Source: Acanthochlamys bracteata
Taxonomy: Eukaryota; Streptophyta; Magnoliopsida; Pandanales; Velloziaceae
Assembly (NCBI GenBank): GCA_019914995.1
Contig: CM034141.1
Span: forward strand, 682,001 to 746,000
Direction of reading: 5' to 3'
Length of the DNA stretch: 64,000 bases
Shown: positions 12,201 through 23,675 of the stretch, piece after piece
Layout: every line of letters begins with the position of its first letter
Position numbering within the stretch: the stretch's first letter is position 1
Notes under the pieces: generated by a model
What the model saw: the letters and a program-made list of their open reading frames with translations, nothing else
Told to the model about the DNA's origin: nothing
The model's database searches: none
Position numbers and translations under genes: made by a program

Positions 12201-14098
12201 CTGGTATCAACTTCTTATTACTTACTTGTTAAGCAGAATCTTGAGACAAAATAGTGACCTCATTGATGATGGTTTATGGATTTGATCATTCTATTAGGAG
12301 CCTTAAAATGTTGATGGTCAAATTTTATATAGATGTTTTGGTATAGAGGTTTGGAAATTATTGCTTCTTGCTTGCGTTCCTCAGAAAAGATTTTTGGGCA
12401 TTCTTACATTACTTCCTCCTTTAGCAGCCTTCCCCTGCCTCCACACATTTTTTCTTAGACCTCCAACTTGTTCGTTTTGTGTACACATTATGAGATACTT
12501 TTTTCTGTACAGAAGACATCTGATATTTCTCTACCTAGAAATTTGATTCTTAATCCTTTTGAAATGTTGGTTTCTGAATTGTTTAATTTCTTCCTTTTGA
12601 CGCCAATATTAGGTTTGAGCAATGTAGTTTGAAGTACTTTTCTCCTCTGTCTGCTTTTGTGTAAACACACAATTCTAAATTTTATGAAAAGGTTTCCTTT
12701 AAAAGATCTTTGTTTTAAAGCTGCAGATGTAGTTTAAATTATATCTTCAGTATTTGGAAGTTTCACGTGGGAGAATAGCGCTTTTAGGTTTATAACTGTA
12801 TCTCCATAGATGCTAACCTTTCTTCTTGAGCTTATTGCTTAGTATTACTTGTGGGGTTTAGCAGTTGCATCTACTTGTTGGTGATTTGATTTGGTTTCAG
12901 CTCTTGCAATTTCTCTAACTTCTTCCATGCTTCCAGGCGTGGAGCAATTGTCACGACCTTCATTGTATGCTATGCCCTTACTTCATTCATTTCTGGGTAT
13001 GTCAGTGGCGGGCTTTATGCAAGAAGTGGTGGTATGTAGTAGGAAAAACAATAGAAGTTCACTCGCATGCCTTTCTTGATGCATCATTATTTGATTCTTA
13101 TACTTTAAGTTTTGGCTGTGTAATGCTGTTTGTTAAGTGACTTTGATGTCTCTGCAGGTAAAAACTGGATAAAGTCTATGATTCTTTCAGCCTCCTTGTT
13201 CCCATTTCTGTGCTTTGCTATAGGCTTCATACTCAACACAATTGCGATTTTCTATGGATCACTGGCGGCTATACCCTTTGGGACAATGGTTGTTGTGTTC
13301 ATAATCTGGGCTTTCATCTCATTCCCTCTGGCACTTCTAGGCACCGTTGTTGGTAGGAACTGGAGCGGATCTCCCAATAACCCATGCCGTGTGAAGACCA
13401 TTCCTCGCCCTATCCCTGAGAAGAAATGGTATCTGACACCTTCTATTATCTCGCTCATGGGAGGGCTGCTTCCATTTGGCAGCATCTTCATTGAGATGTA
13501 CTTTGTTTTCACATCCTTCTGGAATTACAAGGTAAAGATCCTCTCTACCTGGTCATGCCATTGGAATGATATGTTTTCATTGAATGCTAGAATTTCTTAT
13601 CTTCTTCGATAGATGATATGAATCTCATGCTTACGGAATTTATGCTTCTTTTGCCTTTATTGACAGGTTTACTATGTTTATGGTTTCATGCTACTGGTCT
13701 TTCTCATTCTTTTGATAGTCACCGTCTGTGTCACAATTGTTGGGACATATTTCTTGCTAAATGCTGAGAACTATAACTGGCAGTGGACATCCTTCTTCTC
13801 TGCTGCGTCAACAGCAGCCTATGTGTACCTTTACTCCATCTACTACTACTATGTAAAGACCAAAATGTCTGGATTCTTCCAGACCAGCTTCTACTTCGGT
13901 TACACCTTGATGTTCTGCCTTGGTCTAGGAATACTTTGCGGTAGGTTTATCTAGCGTATTGTTGGCTTAAAAATCATTTCCCATGTGGTGCTATTGGTGT
14001 TTCATCTAACGTATTTTGTGAAATGTTTAGGTGCTGTTGGATATCTTGGCTCCAACTTGTTTGTTAGAAGGATCTACAGAAATATCAAATGCGATTAG
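9211..14098 (+). CDS. TMN1: Transmembrane 9 superfamily protein (nonaspanin, TMN1/EMP12-like)
   Basis: Nine-span endomembrane (Golgi/endosome) protein of 590 residues. Twelve exons: 9211-9312, 10262-10454, 10581-10685, 10848-10865, 10969-11057, 11135-11287, 11482-11616, 11775-11941, 12937-13031, 13158-13531, 13667-13940, 14031-14098. The frame is open throughout. Residues 1-29 form a signal peptide ending [10 protein letters not shown] luminal domain follows ([17 protein letters not shown] to about residue 215), then nine hydrophobic segments from [13 protein letters not shown] onward. The C-terminus NIKCD ends in the K-x-D motif that binds COPI and keeps family members in the Golgi. Exon 4 is an 18-base microexon coding DDLPLWG together with flanking bases. 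Family roles in sorting and adhesion are known from yeast and animals; the plant cargo is not established. The symbol is by best resemblance. Confidence 0.93.
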
Positions 14099-14585
14099 AA
14101 GTCACGACTCTTATTTGAAGAAACTAGCTTGACCATTTTTTGCGACAAGTGAGGCTGACTGGATCAGTCACAGTGGAGCATTCTAGGGTTTGCAAATCCA
14201 AAAAAAGGAAATCATCTCATCTTTTGCTAGGTTCTCTCACAAGTTTGTGGACTTTTGAGGCTTTAATATTATTTTTGCAGTGTAAAGAAGCGATCAGTAT
14301 ATTCTTGCTTAATTAATGCAAGAATAGTGTAGTATTTCTAGAGAGCACATCCAACTTTGCTTGTATTATCTGTATCACTGGATTTTCTCCTACGTTTATA
14401 GTTCAATGATACACCTGTAACGATATCCTAGTTTTCCTCTTAAGCGATATGCAACAGGCCAGATGGACATTCTTTTTTCCCCGTAAACGGATATCGCAGT
14501 ACTTTTAAAAGTTGGCCTCTACTTTAAGAGAATGGAATTTGTATTTGATAGTGCTTATAAAATATTTTTTAAATTAAATATTTTT

Positions 14586-14612
14586 ATTTATTTATTTATT
14601 TATTTATTTATA
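14586..14612. repeat. (TTTA)n microsatellite
   Basis: Five to six uninterrupted TTTA units follow the TMN1-type gene, in an AT-only context. Confidence 0.8.
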
Positions 14613-14757
14613 TTAAATAATAATTATTATTATAAAATTTTAAAATTTTAAAATAAATTAATAAAATATTATTATAAATTGATATTAAATGTGAAATAAA
14701 ATAGAAACATTTAATATTTTAAACGGTGTGGAACACAACGCCAAAAGCCTCCTTATT

Positions 14758-15092
14758 CTAAGAACGTATTTCAAATATTTGTATTTTACATGATCGTAAC
14801 TGAATTCGTAAAAGTGAAAAGTAACTGAGTTCGTGAAAGTGAAAAGTAGTAAGTAAAATTTTTTGAAAAATAAAGTAAAAATAGGAGCTCAGTATTTATA
14901 TTTTAATAGATTTTAAAAGTGTGTTAAAAATTAAAAAAAATAATTGTATTAAAAAGTATGTAAATAAGAAAGTTGAAATTAAAATTTCGTATATAAAAAT
15001 AAAGTTTTAAATTTTTTATATAATTGAAATATAAAAATTATTCAAAATTTAAAATTTGAAAAAAAAAAAAAGGAGTTACGGGCACGCCCTAA
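14758..15092. repeat. MITE-like element, family B
   Basis: About 335 bases clearly related to 38310-38613: both carry tcgtaactgaatt, attttttgaaaaataaagt, a cagtatttat piece and attttttatataattgaaat in the same order. The ends are GC-richer and imperfectly inverted (taagaacgtatttcaaat against the complement of the right end, tagggcgtgccc). The short size, lack of coding capacity and multiple copies suggest a non-autonomous DNA transposon. Superfamily not proven. Confidence 0.6.
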
Positions 15093-15694
15093 TACAAAAT
15101 CTGGTCTTAAAATGTTTTTGGTGTTTTAAGTTGAAGCCGTGTCGGCAAGTCGAAGTAAAGTGCATCTACAGCAAGCAGTAAAGTGCATGTCGTAGGAACA
15201 AATCTAAAATCAATGAAGACAGACCGCAGGCACAAAAAGTTGAAGAAGAAACTGGTCGCGGGAACCGACCACGACAAACAACGAAAGAGTTTTTAGCCAC
15301 GTTCACACGCTCACTACTTGTTTCTTTTTTCCTAGAAAATATATATATCATATATATATATATTATACAACAACACTTCAGACTTCAGATAGACGACCGC
15401 TGCCATCCCCTTAAATCAATAACTAATTTAATCAACTACAAGTCTAGAACATGACTTACGGATAAGAAAAGAAAGGGATAACTAATAACTAGTTGCTATT
15501 TAATAAATATTTTCAAATATTCTATTAGTTAGTAGCCAGGCAAGGGGGCAAACAAGCAGGCAGGTTAATTCAATTCTATGCTCATTAATCATGTCTTTGA
15601 CGATAATTTTTGTGCCTCCAGCTGACGTGTCAAGAAAATTGCTCACCAGTTAGCTTGTAGGGTCTCTTCTGGCGAATGGAAGTTTCAGGGTGTA

Positions 15695-15930
15695 GGTTGG
15701 GATTTAATTATGAAATAAAAAAATTTTAATAAAAAATAATTTTATTTTTTTAAATAAATTTTATTTTTTATTTCTAAAAAAAATAATAAAATATATAATA
15801 AAAATTATAAAATTTTTCTATACTAATTAAACTTTAAATAAAATTTTTAAATATTTATAAAATATATATTAAAAAATTAAAATTAAAAAAATTAAAAAGT
15901 TATATGAACTATCAAACGCAGACTCAATAG
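15695..15930 (+). repeat. MITE-like AT-rich repeat, family A
   Basis: Core aaatatttataaaatatat followed by attaaaaaattaaaatt is shared with other family A copies. The right end is tcaaacgcagactc. It lies about 110 bases from an inverted copy at 16040-16275. Boundaries are approximate. Confidence 0.55.
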
Positions 15931-16039
15931 TTTGGTACCAAATCCAATGCGTCAACCCTGCAGCGGATATTTTGGAGGCGGTTTCAATAGTCTGATCCCT
16001 AGCCTGCATAGGGGTGAATAACACTTGCTCTTTTGTTTT

Positions 16040-16275
16040 TAAGGCGAGTCTTTGAAAAGCTGATTTTTAATTTTTTTAATTTTATATTTTTTAATATATA
16101 TTTTATAAATATTTTAAAATTTAGATAATATAAAAAAAATTTAAGTAATAAAATTTTTTTATTATATATTTTTATTATTTTTTAAAAATAAAAAATAAAA
16201 CTTACTTTTTATAAATAATAAAAACATTTTCTATTTTAAAAAAATTTTATTTTATAAACATAAATACACTCTTAC
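16040..16275 (-). repeat. MITE-like AT-rich repeat, family A, inverted copy
   Basis: Reverse-orientation copy of the 15695-15930 repeat: ttttttaatatatattttat and ataaatattttaaaatttag read as the complement of the family core. The left end is gcgagtctttgaaaag. With its neighbour it forms an imperfect long inverted repeat. Confidence 0.55.
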
Positions 16276-17559
16276 TTTTTTTCTTTTTGGGGCTCATGGT
16301 ACCACATAAATTACTTATCAATTTTTATTTCGTCTTTTTTTAAGGATCAAACATCTCCGCACTAAAATAATTCGTCAATTTCACAAAGTGTCTAGCTTAT
16401 CTTTCGCTCGGGCATTAATCCCTTAGCCTCTTTGCACTGCTCACGTCAGCCTAACTTAATTTCTAAAAATTTGGTTAATTTTTTATAAATTAGTATCCTT
16501 CACTTACATATCCATTCAAAAATTCAATTAATATGATATTAAAGAAAATGTGATGTTAAGTCCACCCAAATCAATTTGGCCCGACATAAAATAAATTGTT
16601 AGTTCATTTTTAAATTAACTAATTTATTATTTATTTCGGTCTAATAAGTTTTAGAAACTACTAATTTGAATTTAATCTAATTTGAAAACCTAATATTTTT
16701 TAATAATTTATTTATATATCATATAAATTATTTAAAATTTTAACAATATAAAAAATTTTAGTCTATTTAAGTACAACTTTAATCTCTTTCTTTCTATGTA
16801 TTCTTTTACATGTAATAATAATATAATTAATTTAAAAATATATATAATTAATTATTTAAAAAGGTATAAAAAATTAAACATTATTTCTTACATTTTCCAT
16901 AAATCACACCTTCATATTTTGCTCTGTATCTTTCTATAGTACTACTATTTTTCTTTTCTATACTCTGCTTCACCCTTTGCAAAGAGGATGATTTAAAAAA
17001 TTGTTTAATTTCATAATATTTAAAAAAGTATTTAAATTTGTTTAAAAATTAATTTTATTTTTCAATATTAGATAAAAAATTTATAATAATATAAGTTTAC
17101 ATTTTAAATTTAAATTATTATAAAATATTCTAAAAATTTTATTTAAGAATATATATTCTTTGTTTGAAGTAATAAATATTCCCTATATATGATACGACTG
17201 TAGAGTTACAAAAGTTATATGTAAATTTTTAATTTAAATTTATTGAATTAAGATTGAATAAATTAGTTTTATATTGAATAAAAATAATAAAAATAATTTA
17301 ATATATTAGAGAGTTCTATAATTTATTGGTTTAAGTTTTTGAATTGAATTGAATTTTTCGAATCTATATATCTTATTTTGATTAATTTTTCGGTATTTAT
17401 TTCCCTAACAAAACTATCGATTAATACGTCAATCGTTAATTAAAACATGTAAATATCACCTGATACTAATACTAACAGTAAAAAATATCTAACATTTCAA
17501 AACTAGAAATAAATACCCATGTTTACGAATTAAAACGTTTCTACCCCTATTTTGCAAAA

Positions 17560-17930
17560 ACCATTTCCTCCTTTCTTTCTCTTTCTCTGTTGAAATCAAT
17601 CAATCAATCAGTGAATGTTTATCTGCAATTTTCTTTCCTCACTTCCTCCCAAACTCTCTCTCAAAATTTTCTTCTGGATCAATTTCTCCGAAACCTCTCT
17701 CCCAAACTTTTTCATCTTCCAAAATTTCTCTCAACAAATTTCTAAAGAACTCTCTGCACTCTCTCTAACGGTTCCTTCATAACTATCAAGAACAACGACA
17801 ATAACGAGACCCACCTCTGTAGAACAAAGTCAGCAACATCAACACGACAACAAGAAGAACAAGAAAGGAGATAAATTTTGAAGAAAAGATTCAGAACGAC
17901 AAGAAGAAGAAGAAGGATTGAACTTGGAAG
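17560..17930 (+). promoter_or_regulatory. Pyrimidine-rich leader of the MCTP gene
   Basis: CT-rich sequence with many TCTCTC runs turns purine-rich over the last 100 bases before the ATG at 17931 (aagaagaagaagaaggattg). This is usual for a plant 5' untranslated region. No TATA box could be assigned with confidence. Confidence 0.45.
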
Positions 17931-20900
17931 ATGAAGTTGGTAGTGGAAGTGATCGAGGCAAGTGAGTTGATGCCCAAAGACGCGCATGGTTCAGCAAACC
18001 CATACGTTGAAGTAGAGTTTGCCGGAACTCGTTGTAGAACAAGAACACTCCACAAAGACCTCAACCCAAAATTCAACCAACCTCTCTACTTCTCATTCCC
18101 CAATGATTCAAATCCTCTTTTTTCTCTCCCTAATCTGCTCATTGATGTCTCTGTTTATCACGATCGATCTCTCTCTTCTTCTTCGATTCAACAGCAGCAG
18201 CAGCAGCAGGCTCAATCGTTGCAGCAGCAGAGGAATTTTCTTGGAAGAGTTCGAATATCTGGTGATGCAGTGGCTCCATCAGCATCAGCAGCAAGGATCG
18301 AAAGGTTCCCGCTTGAGAAAAGAGGAATTTTTTCTCGTGTTTCTGGAGAAATTGTTCTTCGCCTCTATTTAATTGAAGACGAGATTTTTAACAGTGCCGA
18401 AGACGAGATCTTGTACAACACCAACAACAGCCGTAACAACAAAAATGCGCAAGATGAGATTTTGATCGGGGCCCAGATCTCAGAATCGAAAGAGAAGAAG
18501 AAGAACCAAAAGGATCAGCAAGTTAGAACTTTTTACTCTGTCGGAGCTGAGCCGCCGAAACATTCGCATGCGCCGTCGCAGCAGCCTGTCATGCAGCCTG
18601 GAACCAGAGTTGATAAAGCATGGTTTGGTCCGCCACCGCCGGGTGCTACTATCGTCCGACCCCCGCCGCCTGGTGGAGCTCCAAATGTTCCTGGACCAGC
18701 TGGGAAGCCACCGCCAGAGTTCGGGTTGATTGAAACGAGCCCGCCGCTTGCCGCAAGGCGACATTACAGAGGGATTTTATCTGGAAATGCTAGTGATAAG
18801 ATGGCTTCAACTTATGATCTTGTTGAACAGATGCAGTTTTTATATGTGACTGTTGTGAAAGCTCGCGATTTGCCGCCTATGGATGTTACAGGGAGTTTAG
18901 ATCCTTATGTTGAAGTGAAGCTTGGGAATTATAAAGGGGAAACGAAGCATTTCGAAAAGAACCAGAGCCCAGTGTTCAACCAAGTGTTTGCATTTGCAAG
19001 AGAACGGCTTCAGAGTAATGTTCTTGAGGTTACCGTGAAAGATAAAGACTTGGTGAAGGATGATTTTGTTGGCAGGGTTTTGTTTGATTTGACGGAAGTT
19101 CCACTACGGGTTCCGCCTGATTCACCACTTGCTCCGCAGTGGTACAAGCTTGAAGACAAGCGTGGAATCAAGCTCACCAGAGGAGAAATCATGCTTTCAG
19201 TGTGGATGGGAACGCAAGCGGATGAAGCTTTTCCTGACGCTTGGCACTCAGATGCACATTCGATTTCTCTTGAAGGACTCAATCATACCCGTTCTAAGGT
19301 TTACTTCTCTCCTAAATTAGCGTACTTGCGTGTTCATATAATAGAAGCACAGGATTTGGTTCCGGCTGAGAGAGGCCGAATGCCGGATTGTTATGCTAAG
19401 GTTCAGCTTGGTGGGCAAGTCCGGCGAACCCGCCCAGCCTCTGTGAGGTCTGTTAATCCTGTTTGGAATGAGGAGCAGTTGTTTGTTGCTTCTGAACCAT
19501 TTGATGAAATGCTGATCATCTCTGTTGAGGATCGGGTTGGCCCGCAGCAGGAAATCCCACTTGGTCGGATTGCAATTCCGCTCTCAGTGATTCCTCAGCG
19601 TGGTGATATTTTGAAACCTGTGGAAGCTAAGTGGTTTAGCTTAATGCAGCCATTATTTGGTGAGGAAGTTGTTGCTACTGAAAAGAAAAAAGAGCCCAAA
19701 TTTTCTAGCAAGATTCATCTCAGGGTTTGCCTTGATATGGGCTACCATGTTCTTGATGAGAGCACTCATTACAGCAGCGATCTGCGACCAGCAAGTAAGC
19801 ATCTTCGCAAGCCCAACATTGGTGTGCTTGAGCTTGGGATACTAAGCGCTCGCAATTTGATGCCTATGAAGAAGGAATCTGGTTCAACTGATGCCTACTG
19901 TGTTGCAAAATATGGACCTAAATGGATTCGAACTCGGACGATTCTCAGTTCCTTGGCACCACGGTGGAATGAACAATACACTTGGGAGGTGTTTGATCCT
20001 TGCACAGTTATAACAATTGGTGTGTTTGACAATTGCCATGTTCATGGAAAGAATGGTGATGCTAGGGATCAAAGGATTGGCAAGGTTCGAATCCGCCTGT
20101 CGACGCTAGAAGCTGATCGGGTGTACACACATTACTACCCATTGCTTGTTTTGCAGCCCTCCGGACTTAAGAAGACTGGAGAGCTTCACCTTGCTGTGCG
20201 GTTCACCTGCACTGCCTGGGTAAACATGGTTGCGCTGTATGGTAAACCACTGTTGCCCAAGATGCATTATGTGCAACCGATACCAGTGCTGCAGCTTGAC
20301 TGGCTCCGGCACCAGGCAATGGAAATTGTTGCAGCACGCCTGCACCGTGCTGAGCCGCCCTTGAGGAAAGAGGTTGTTCAGTACATGCTAGATGTGGATT
20401 CGCATATGTGGAGCTTGAGGCGTAGCAAGGCTAATTTCGGCCGCATAATGTCTCTGCTATCAGGTGTTGGCGCAATCGGAAGGTGGTTTAATAGTGTGCG
20501 GAATTGGAAGAATCCGATCACTACAGTTTTGGTCCATATACTGTTCCTGATATTGGTCTGCTACCCCGAACTGATACTTCCGACAATTTTCTTGTACTTG
20601 TTCATGATAGGAGTCTGGAATTATAGGTTTCGGCCTCGCCATCCACCACATATGGACACGAGGCTTTCACATGCGGAATTAACCAGCGCTGATGAGCTTG
20701 ATGAGGAATTTGACACGTTCCCAAGTTCTCGTCCTGGGGACATTGTCAGATACCGATATGATAGACTCCGTAGCGTTGCTGGACGTGTTCAGACAGTGGT
20801 GGGTGACTTGGCCACACAAGGAGAACGAGCACAAGCCATACTCAGCTGGAGAGATCCCCGAGCAACTGCGATCTTCATAATGTTCTCATTGATTTTTGCA

Positions 20901-21047
20901 GTGTACCTCTATGTAACTCCGTTCCAGGTGGTTGCTGTGAAAATTGGGTTGTACTTGCTCCGGCACCCTAGGTTCAGGTCCAGGATGCCTTCAGTTCCAT
21001 ACAACTTCTATAGAAGGTTACCTTCAAAGTCCGACATGCTTCTATGA
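17931..21047 (+). CDS. MCTP family protein (multiple C2 domains and transmembrane region; QUIRKY/FTIP type)
   Basis: Single-exon gene of 1038 residues, normal for plant MCTPs. Four C2 domains: C2A at about 1-140 (KLVVEVIEASELMPKDAHG), C2B at about 298-430 (LYVTVVKARDLPPMDVTG), C2C at about 463-600 (LRVHIIEAQDLVPAERG) and C2D at about 632-790 (LELGILSARNLMPMKKESG). C2A and C2B are joined by a linker rich in Pro (PPPPPGATIVRPPPPGG). The C-terminal phosphoribosyltransferase C-like region holds two hydrophobic hairpins, about 863-898 and 979-1011, and ends RRLPSKSDMLL. Plant MCTPs tether ER to plasma membrane, often at plasmodesmata, and shuttle regulators such as FT. C2A starting at residue 1 fits the QUIRKY-like group; the exact orthologue is not assigned. 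A run of Gln near residue 88 is low-complexity. Confidence 0.94.
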   Translation: MKLVVEVIEASELMPKDAHGSANPYVEVEFAGTRCRTRTLHKDLNPKFNQPLYFSFPNDSNPLFSLPNLLIDVSVYHDRSLSSSSIQQQQQQQAQSLQQQRNFLGRVRISGDAVAPSASAARIERFPLEKRGIFSRVSGEIVLRLYLIEDEIFNSAEDEILYNTNNSRNNKNAQDEILIGAQISESKEKKKNQKDQQVRTFYSVGAEPPKHSHAPSQQPVMQPGTRVDKAWFGPPPPGATIVRPPPPGGAPNVPGPAGKPPPEFGLIETSPPLAARRHYRGILSGNASDKMASTYDLVEQMQFLYVTVVKARDLPPMDVTGSLDPYVEVKLGNYKGETKHFEKNQSPVFNQVFAFARERLQSNVLEVTVKDKDLVKDDFVGRVLFDLTEVPLRVPPDSPLAPQWYKLEDKRGIKLTRGEIMLSVWMGTQADEAFPDAWHSDAHSISLEGLNHTRSKVYFSPKLAYLRVHIIEAQDLVPAERGRMPDCYAKVQLGGQVRRTRPASVRSVNPVWNEEQLFVASEPFDEMLIISVEDRVGPQQEIPLGRIAIPLSVIPQRGDILKPVEAKWFSLMQPLFGEEVVATEKKKEPKFSSKIHLRVCLDMGYHVLDESTHYSSDLRPASKHLRKPNIGVLELGILSARNLMPMKKESGSTDAYCVAKYGPKWIRTRTILSSLAPRWNEQYTWEVFDPCTVITIGVFDNCHVHGKNGDARDQRIGKVRIRLSTLEADRVYTHYYPLLVLQPSGLKKTGELHLAVRFTCTAWVNMVALYGKPLLPKMHYVQPIPVLQLDWLRHQAMEIVAARLHRAEPPLRKEVVQYMLDVDSHMWSLRRSKANFGRIMSLLSGVGAIGRWFNSVRNWKNPITTVLVHILFLILVCYPELILPTIFLYLFMIGVWNYRFRPRHPPHMDTRLSHAELTSADELDEEFDTFPSSRPGDIVRYRYDRLRSVAGRVQTVVGDLATQGERAQAILSWRDPRATAIFIMFSLIFAVYLYVTPFQVVAVKIGLYLLRHPRFRSRMPSVPYNFYRRLPSKSDMLL

Positions 21048-22423
21048 GCTACAGATTCTTAGGAAGCAAGTTGATCAACTAGGTAATCAGGTATAATAGT
21101 ATACCTATGAACTGTTACTGCAAGGCTTCATTGCACACAACTCAAATGAAGTTTATTGTGAAATACTCAATGTCGGTACCATAACATGGATGAAGAATAT
21201 GAAGGTATATTCTATCTTGTTTTTGGTTTGAAGGGGAGGTGAAGCAATATCTGTTCATGCCTATGATTGGAATTCTTGCACAAGTCATGCTTGAGAATGA
21301 AGGTTCTTCTGGGCATTATGTCCAAAGTATTTGCCTGCAGAACAGAATCACTCAGAGCTTGTGATCAAAATGGCAGCAGATTTGGAAGCAAGCTGGTTCC
21401 ACAGAAGCTTCTCCTTGGAGCTTATTGCAATGTAGATATTGCTGCAGAAACATGTCTTGTGATTCAAAAGCAGCATAGATTTTGAAATGAAAGAAATATT
21501 GTCTGTAAATTCCATGGTGACTCTGTCAAGCTGTACTAGGAATTGTCTTAGAGTGAATAAAGAATAAAGTTTGTTTTCAGCTTTAGGGACCATTATATGC
21601 TTTTCTTCTGCTGCTTTATGAGAATTAAACTTGTCATTATGTCCAAGTTCTTCTCAATCACAATCCAGGCATTACTGCACGCTGTCTTGGTGATAAAGCT
21701 TTTGGATATTGGCTTAGAGGCATCACATATAGTGGACATACTAATTTAGGCGTGTTTTAATTATATGAAAGTGAGTTTTGTTAAAATAAAATTCGATAGA
21801 AGTAGAGTTTGGAATGGTAGTTAAAATTCTTAAACTGAAATTTGAAGTTAAATTTTGATGAAAGTGGAGTATGAAAGTGAAAGTAGAATTCGAAATGATA
21901 ACTGAAATACATTAAGTGGCGCAATTCAAGATCTAGAATGAGAAAGTAGAGATTTTTGCAATTAAAACATGCCCTTAGTATGTTCACACACTTATTATCT
22001 GATTATGATTCCCTCAGGTCCACGGCAATCATGCTTGGATCTTTTTGTGGTTTGGGAACTGAAAGGAAACCCTCAACCCTTGTACCCATTCTTTCTACTC
22101 CAAATTTGGAGAACTAGCTCATTTTTTTCTCTCTCAGTTTTTGAACGAACATATGTCCACCGTATGTTCCACTTGATTTCATTCCTGAAGTCGAACTCTC
22201 GTTAGGAAAGACAAGTTAGGAAAAGATCTTGTGTTTACTATGGTCCAATCGTTCCCATCCAAAAAAATGTTGTGAACCTCTCCGTTTGAGATATTTTTAG
22301 AGTGAAAGCAACACGACTGAAGGATAATGGATACTGGTGTAGACTCTTCGAAGGATCGACCTCAATGGTTTACTTGTGACTAAACATTAATCTTTTCTGC
22401 AGGCATTCTTCATTGCTCCAGCA
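21048..22423. other. Intergenic spacer between MCTP and dienelactone hydrolase genes
   Basis: Holds MCTP 3' untranslated sequence, the family B-like element at 21746-21977 and the promoter of the next gene. Small open frames near 21267-21485 and 21969-22205 have no recognisable family and are not called. Confidence 0.6.
21746..21977. mobile_element. MITE-like element with terminal inverted repeats and TTA flanks
   Basis: The left end aggcgtgttttaatt and the complement of the right end gggcatgttttaatt match over 15 bases with two differences. TTA stands on each side (21746-21748 and 21975-21977), as in the 3-base target duplications of PIF/Harbinger (Tourist-like) elements. The interior is 200 bases of AT-rich noncoding DNA with repeated 'gaaagt(a)gagt' pieces. 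Superfamily is inferred from the flanks only. Confidence 0.6.
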
Positions 22424-23675
22424 ATGGCTTCTGCATCTGCAATAAGTTTTCTGTCACCGCTTAAACGCGCCAGACAGTGCTTCCTTTTACTTCCAACTTC
22501 AAGGCCATGCTATGCTAAGAAACCAAACTATGTAAGCAAAATCACTGTAGTTGCACTCCTTCTATGTTTTTGGTTTCTTTTCTTCATGCATCAAAAATTT
22601 TGCTGAAGTTGGTCTTGTAGGTTTCATTTGATGCTGCTTACAACTAGGAAGAAGGCAACCTTCTTGTAGACTGTTAATGTGTAGATTCTAAAGTAATTAG
22701 TACTACAGATTTGTTGTATGATATATGCATCTCGTGACTGTAACATTTCAGCTTCTACTCAGAAGTGCTACTCAAATCATCTCCAACATCCGAAGATTGA
22801 TCAACACGCCATTAGCGAAGTCTCCTGCACTCAAACTCCCTCTGCTATTCAAGTAGAAGATGAAGAGGAGGATGAGGACTGTGAATTAGTGAATGGTTCG
22901 GAGATAGTCATAGGCGAAGATCAGGGCGGGATAAAAGCTTACTTGCTGAATGCAGTCAAGAACAACAACGGAACAGGAATTTTGCTTCTCTCTGATATAT
23001 TCGGCTATGCAGATTCATCCACAAGGGATTTCGCTTATCGTGTTGCCTGCAATGGTTACAAGTATGTTTTTCTTCATTCTTAGCTCAAAATTCAAATTTT
23101 GCATGTATACTAACGTGTAGTGAAACCCTTGTAAATTGGATCGATGATCGATTTTCAGTGTGCTTGTCCCTGATATATTCCGAGGAAATCCATGGAAGAA
23201 AGACCGACCAAGAACCGAGTTTGAGAATTGGTTATCAACACACTCATCTAAGAAGGTCTCCGAAGACATCGACATGTCCGCAAAATGGATGGCTGACGAA
23301 TTCACAGCAGCTGGATTTACAAACAAGCTAGGAATAATCGGTTTCTGCTACGGAGGCGGAAGGCTTATTGAGACGCTGGTGAGAGACGATAAATCACAAT
23401 TCGGTGCAGGTGTTTCTTTTTACGGAACAAGTATGAATGCAACAATGGCGAAGGATGTTAAGGTTCCCGTCTTGTTCATCGCCGGCGATAACGATCCGTT
23501 ATGTCACATTGATGTGGTAAAGGAGATGGAGAAGCATATGAAAGACTCCAAGGTTTTGATTTACTACGGAAGAGGGCATGGTTTTGCTCATAGGCCAGAG
23601 TCCCAGGAGGAAGATATCGATGCTGAGGACGCGTTCACAAACATGCGGAATTGGTTTCATGAGAGACTGGAATAG
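22424..23675 (+). CDS. Dienelactone hydrolase family protein, plastid-type (carboxymethylenebutenolidase homologue)
   Basis: Alpha/beta hydrolase of 307 residues from three exons: 22424-22531, 22763-23061 and 23159-23675. Residues 1-35 (MASASAISFLSPLKRARQCF onward) look like a chloroplast transit peptide: Ser-rich, basic and without acidic residues. An acidic linker follows (EDEEEDEDCE). The dienelactone hydrolase fold carries the triad Cys199 in GFCYGGG, Asp248 in AGDNDP and His276 in GRGHGFAHR. Bacterial members cleave dienelactone in chlorocatechol breakdown; the plant substrate is unknown, so only hydrolase activity is inferred. For exon 2 only the distal acceptor (ttctactcag, ending 22762) keeps the frame. 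The better-looking proximal one, ending 22751, shifts it by 11 bases into an early stop. The gene faces the alkaline ceramidase gene tail to tail, 578 bases apart. Confidence 0.88.

Larger units (their letters stand above)
14099..17560. other. Repeat-rich intergenic spacer
   Basis: No gene is seen. The spacer begins with the TMN 3' flank and continues with a (TTTA)n stretch at about 14586-14610, a family B MITE-like element (14758-15092) and two family A copies in opposite orientation (15695-15930 and 16040-16275). A further AT-rich stretch with scattered pyrimidine runs leads to the MCTP leader. Confidence 0.6.
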
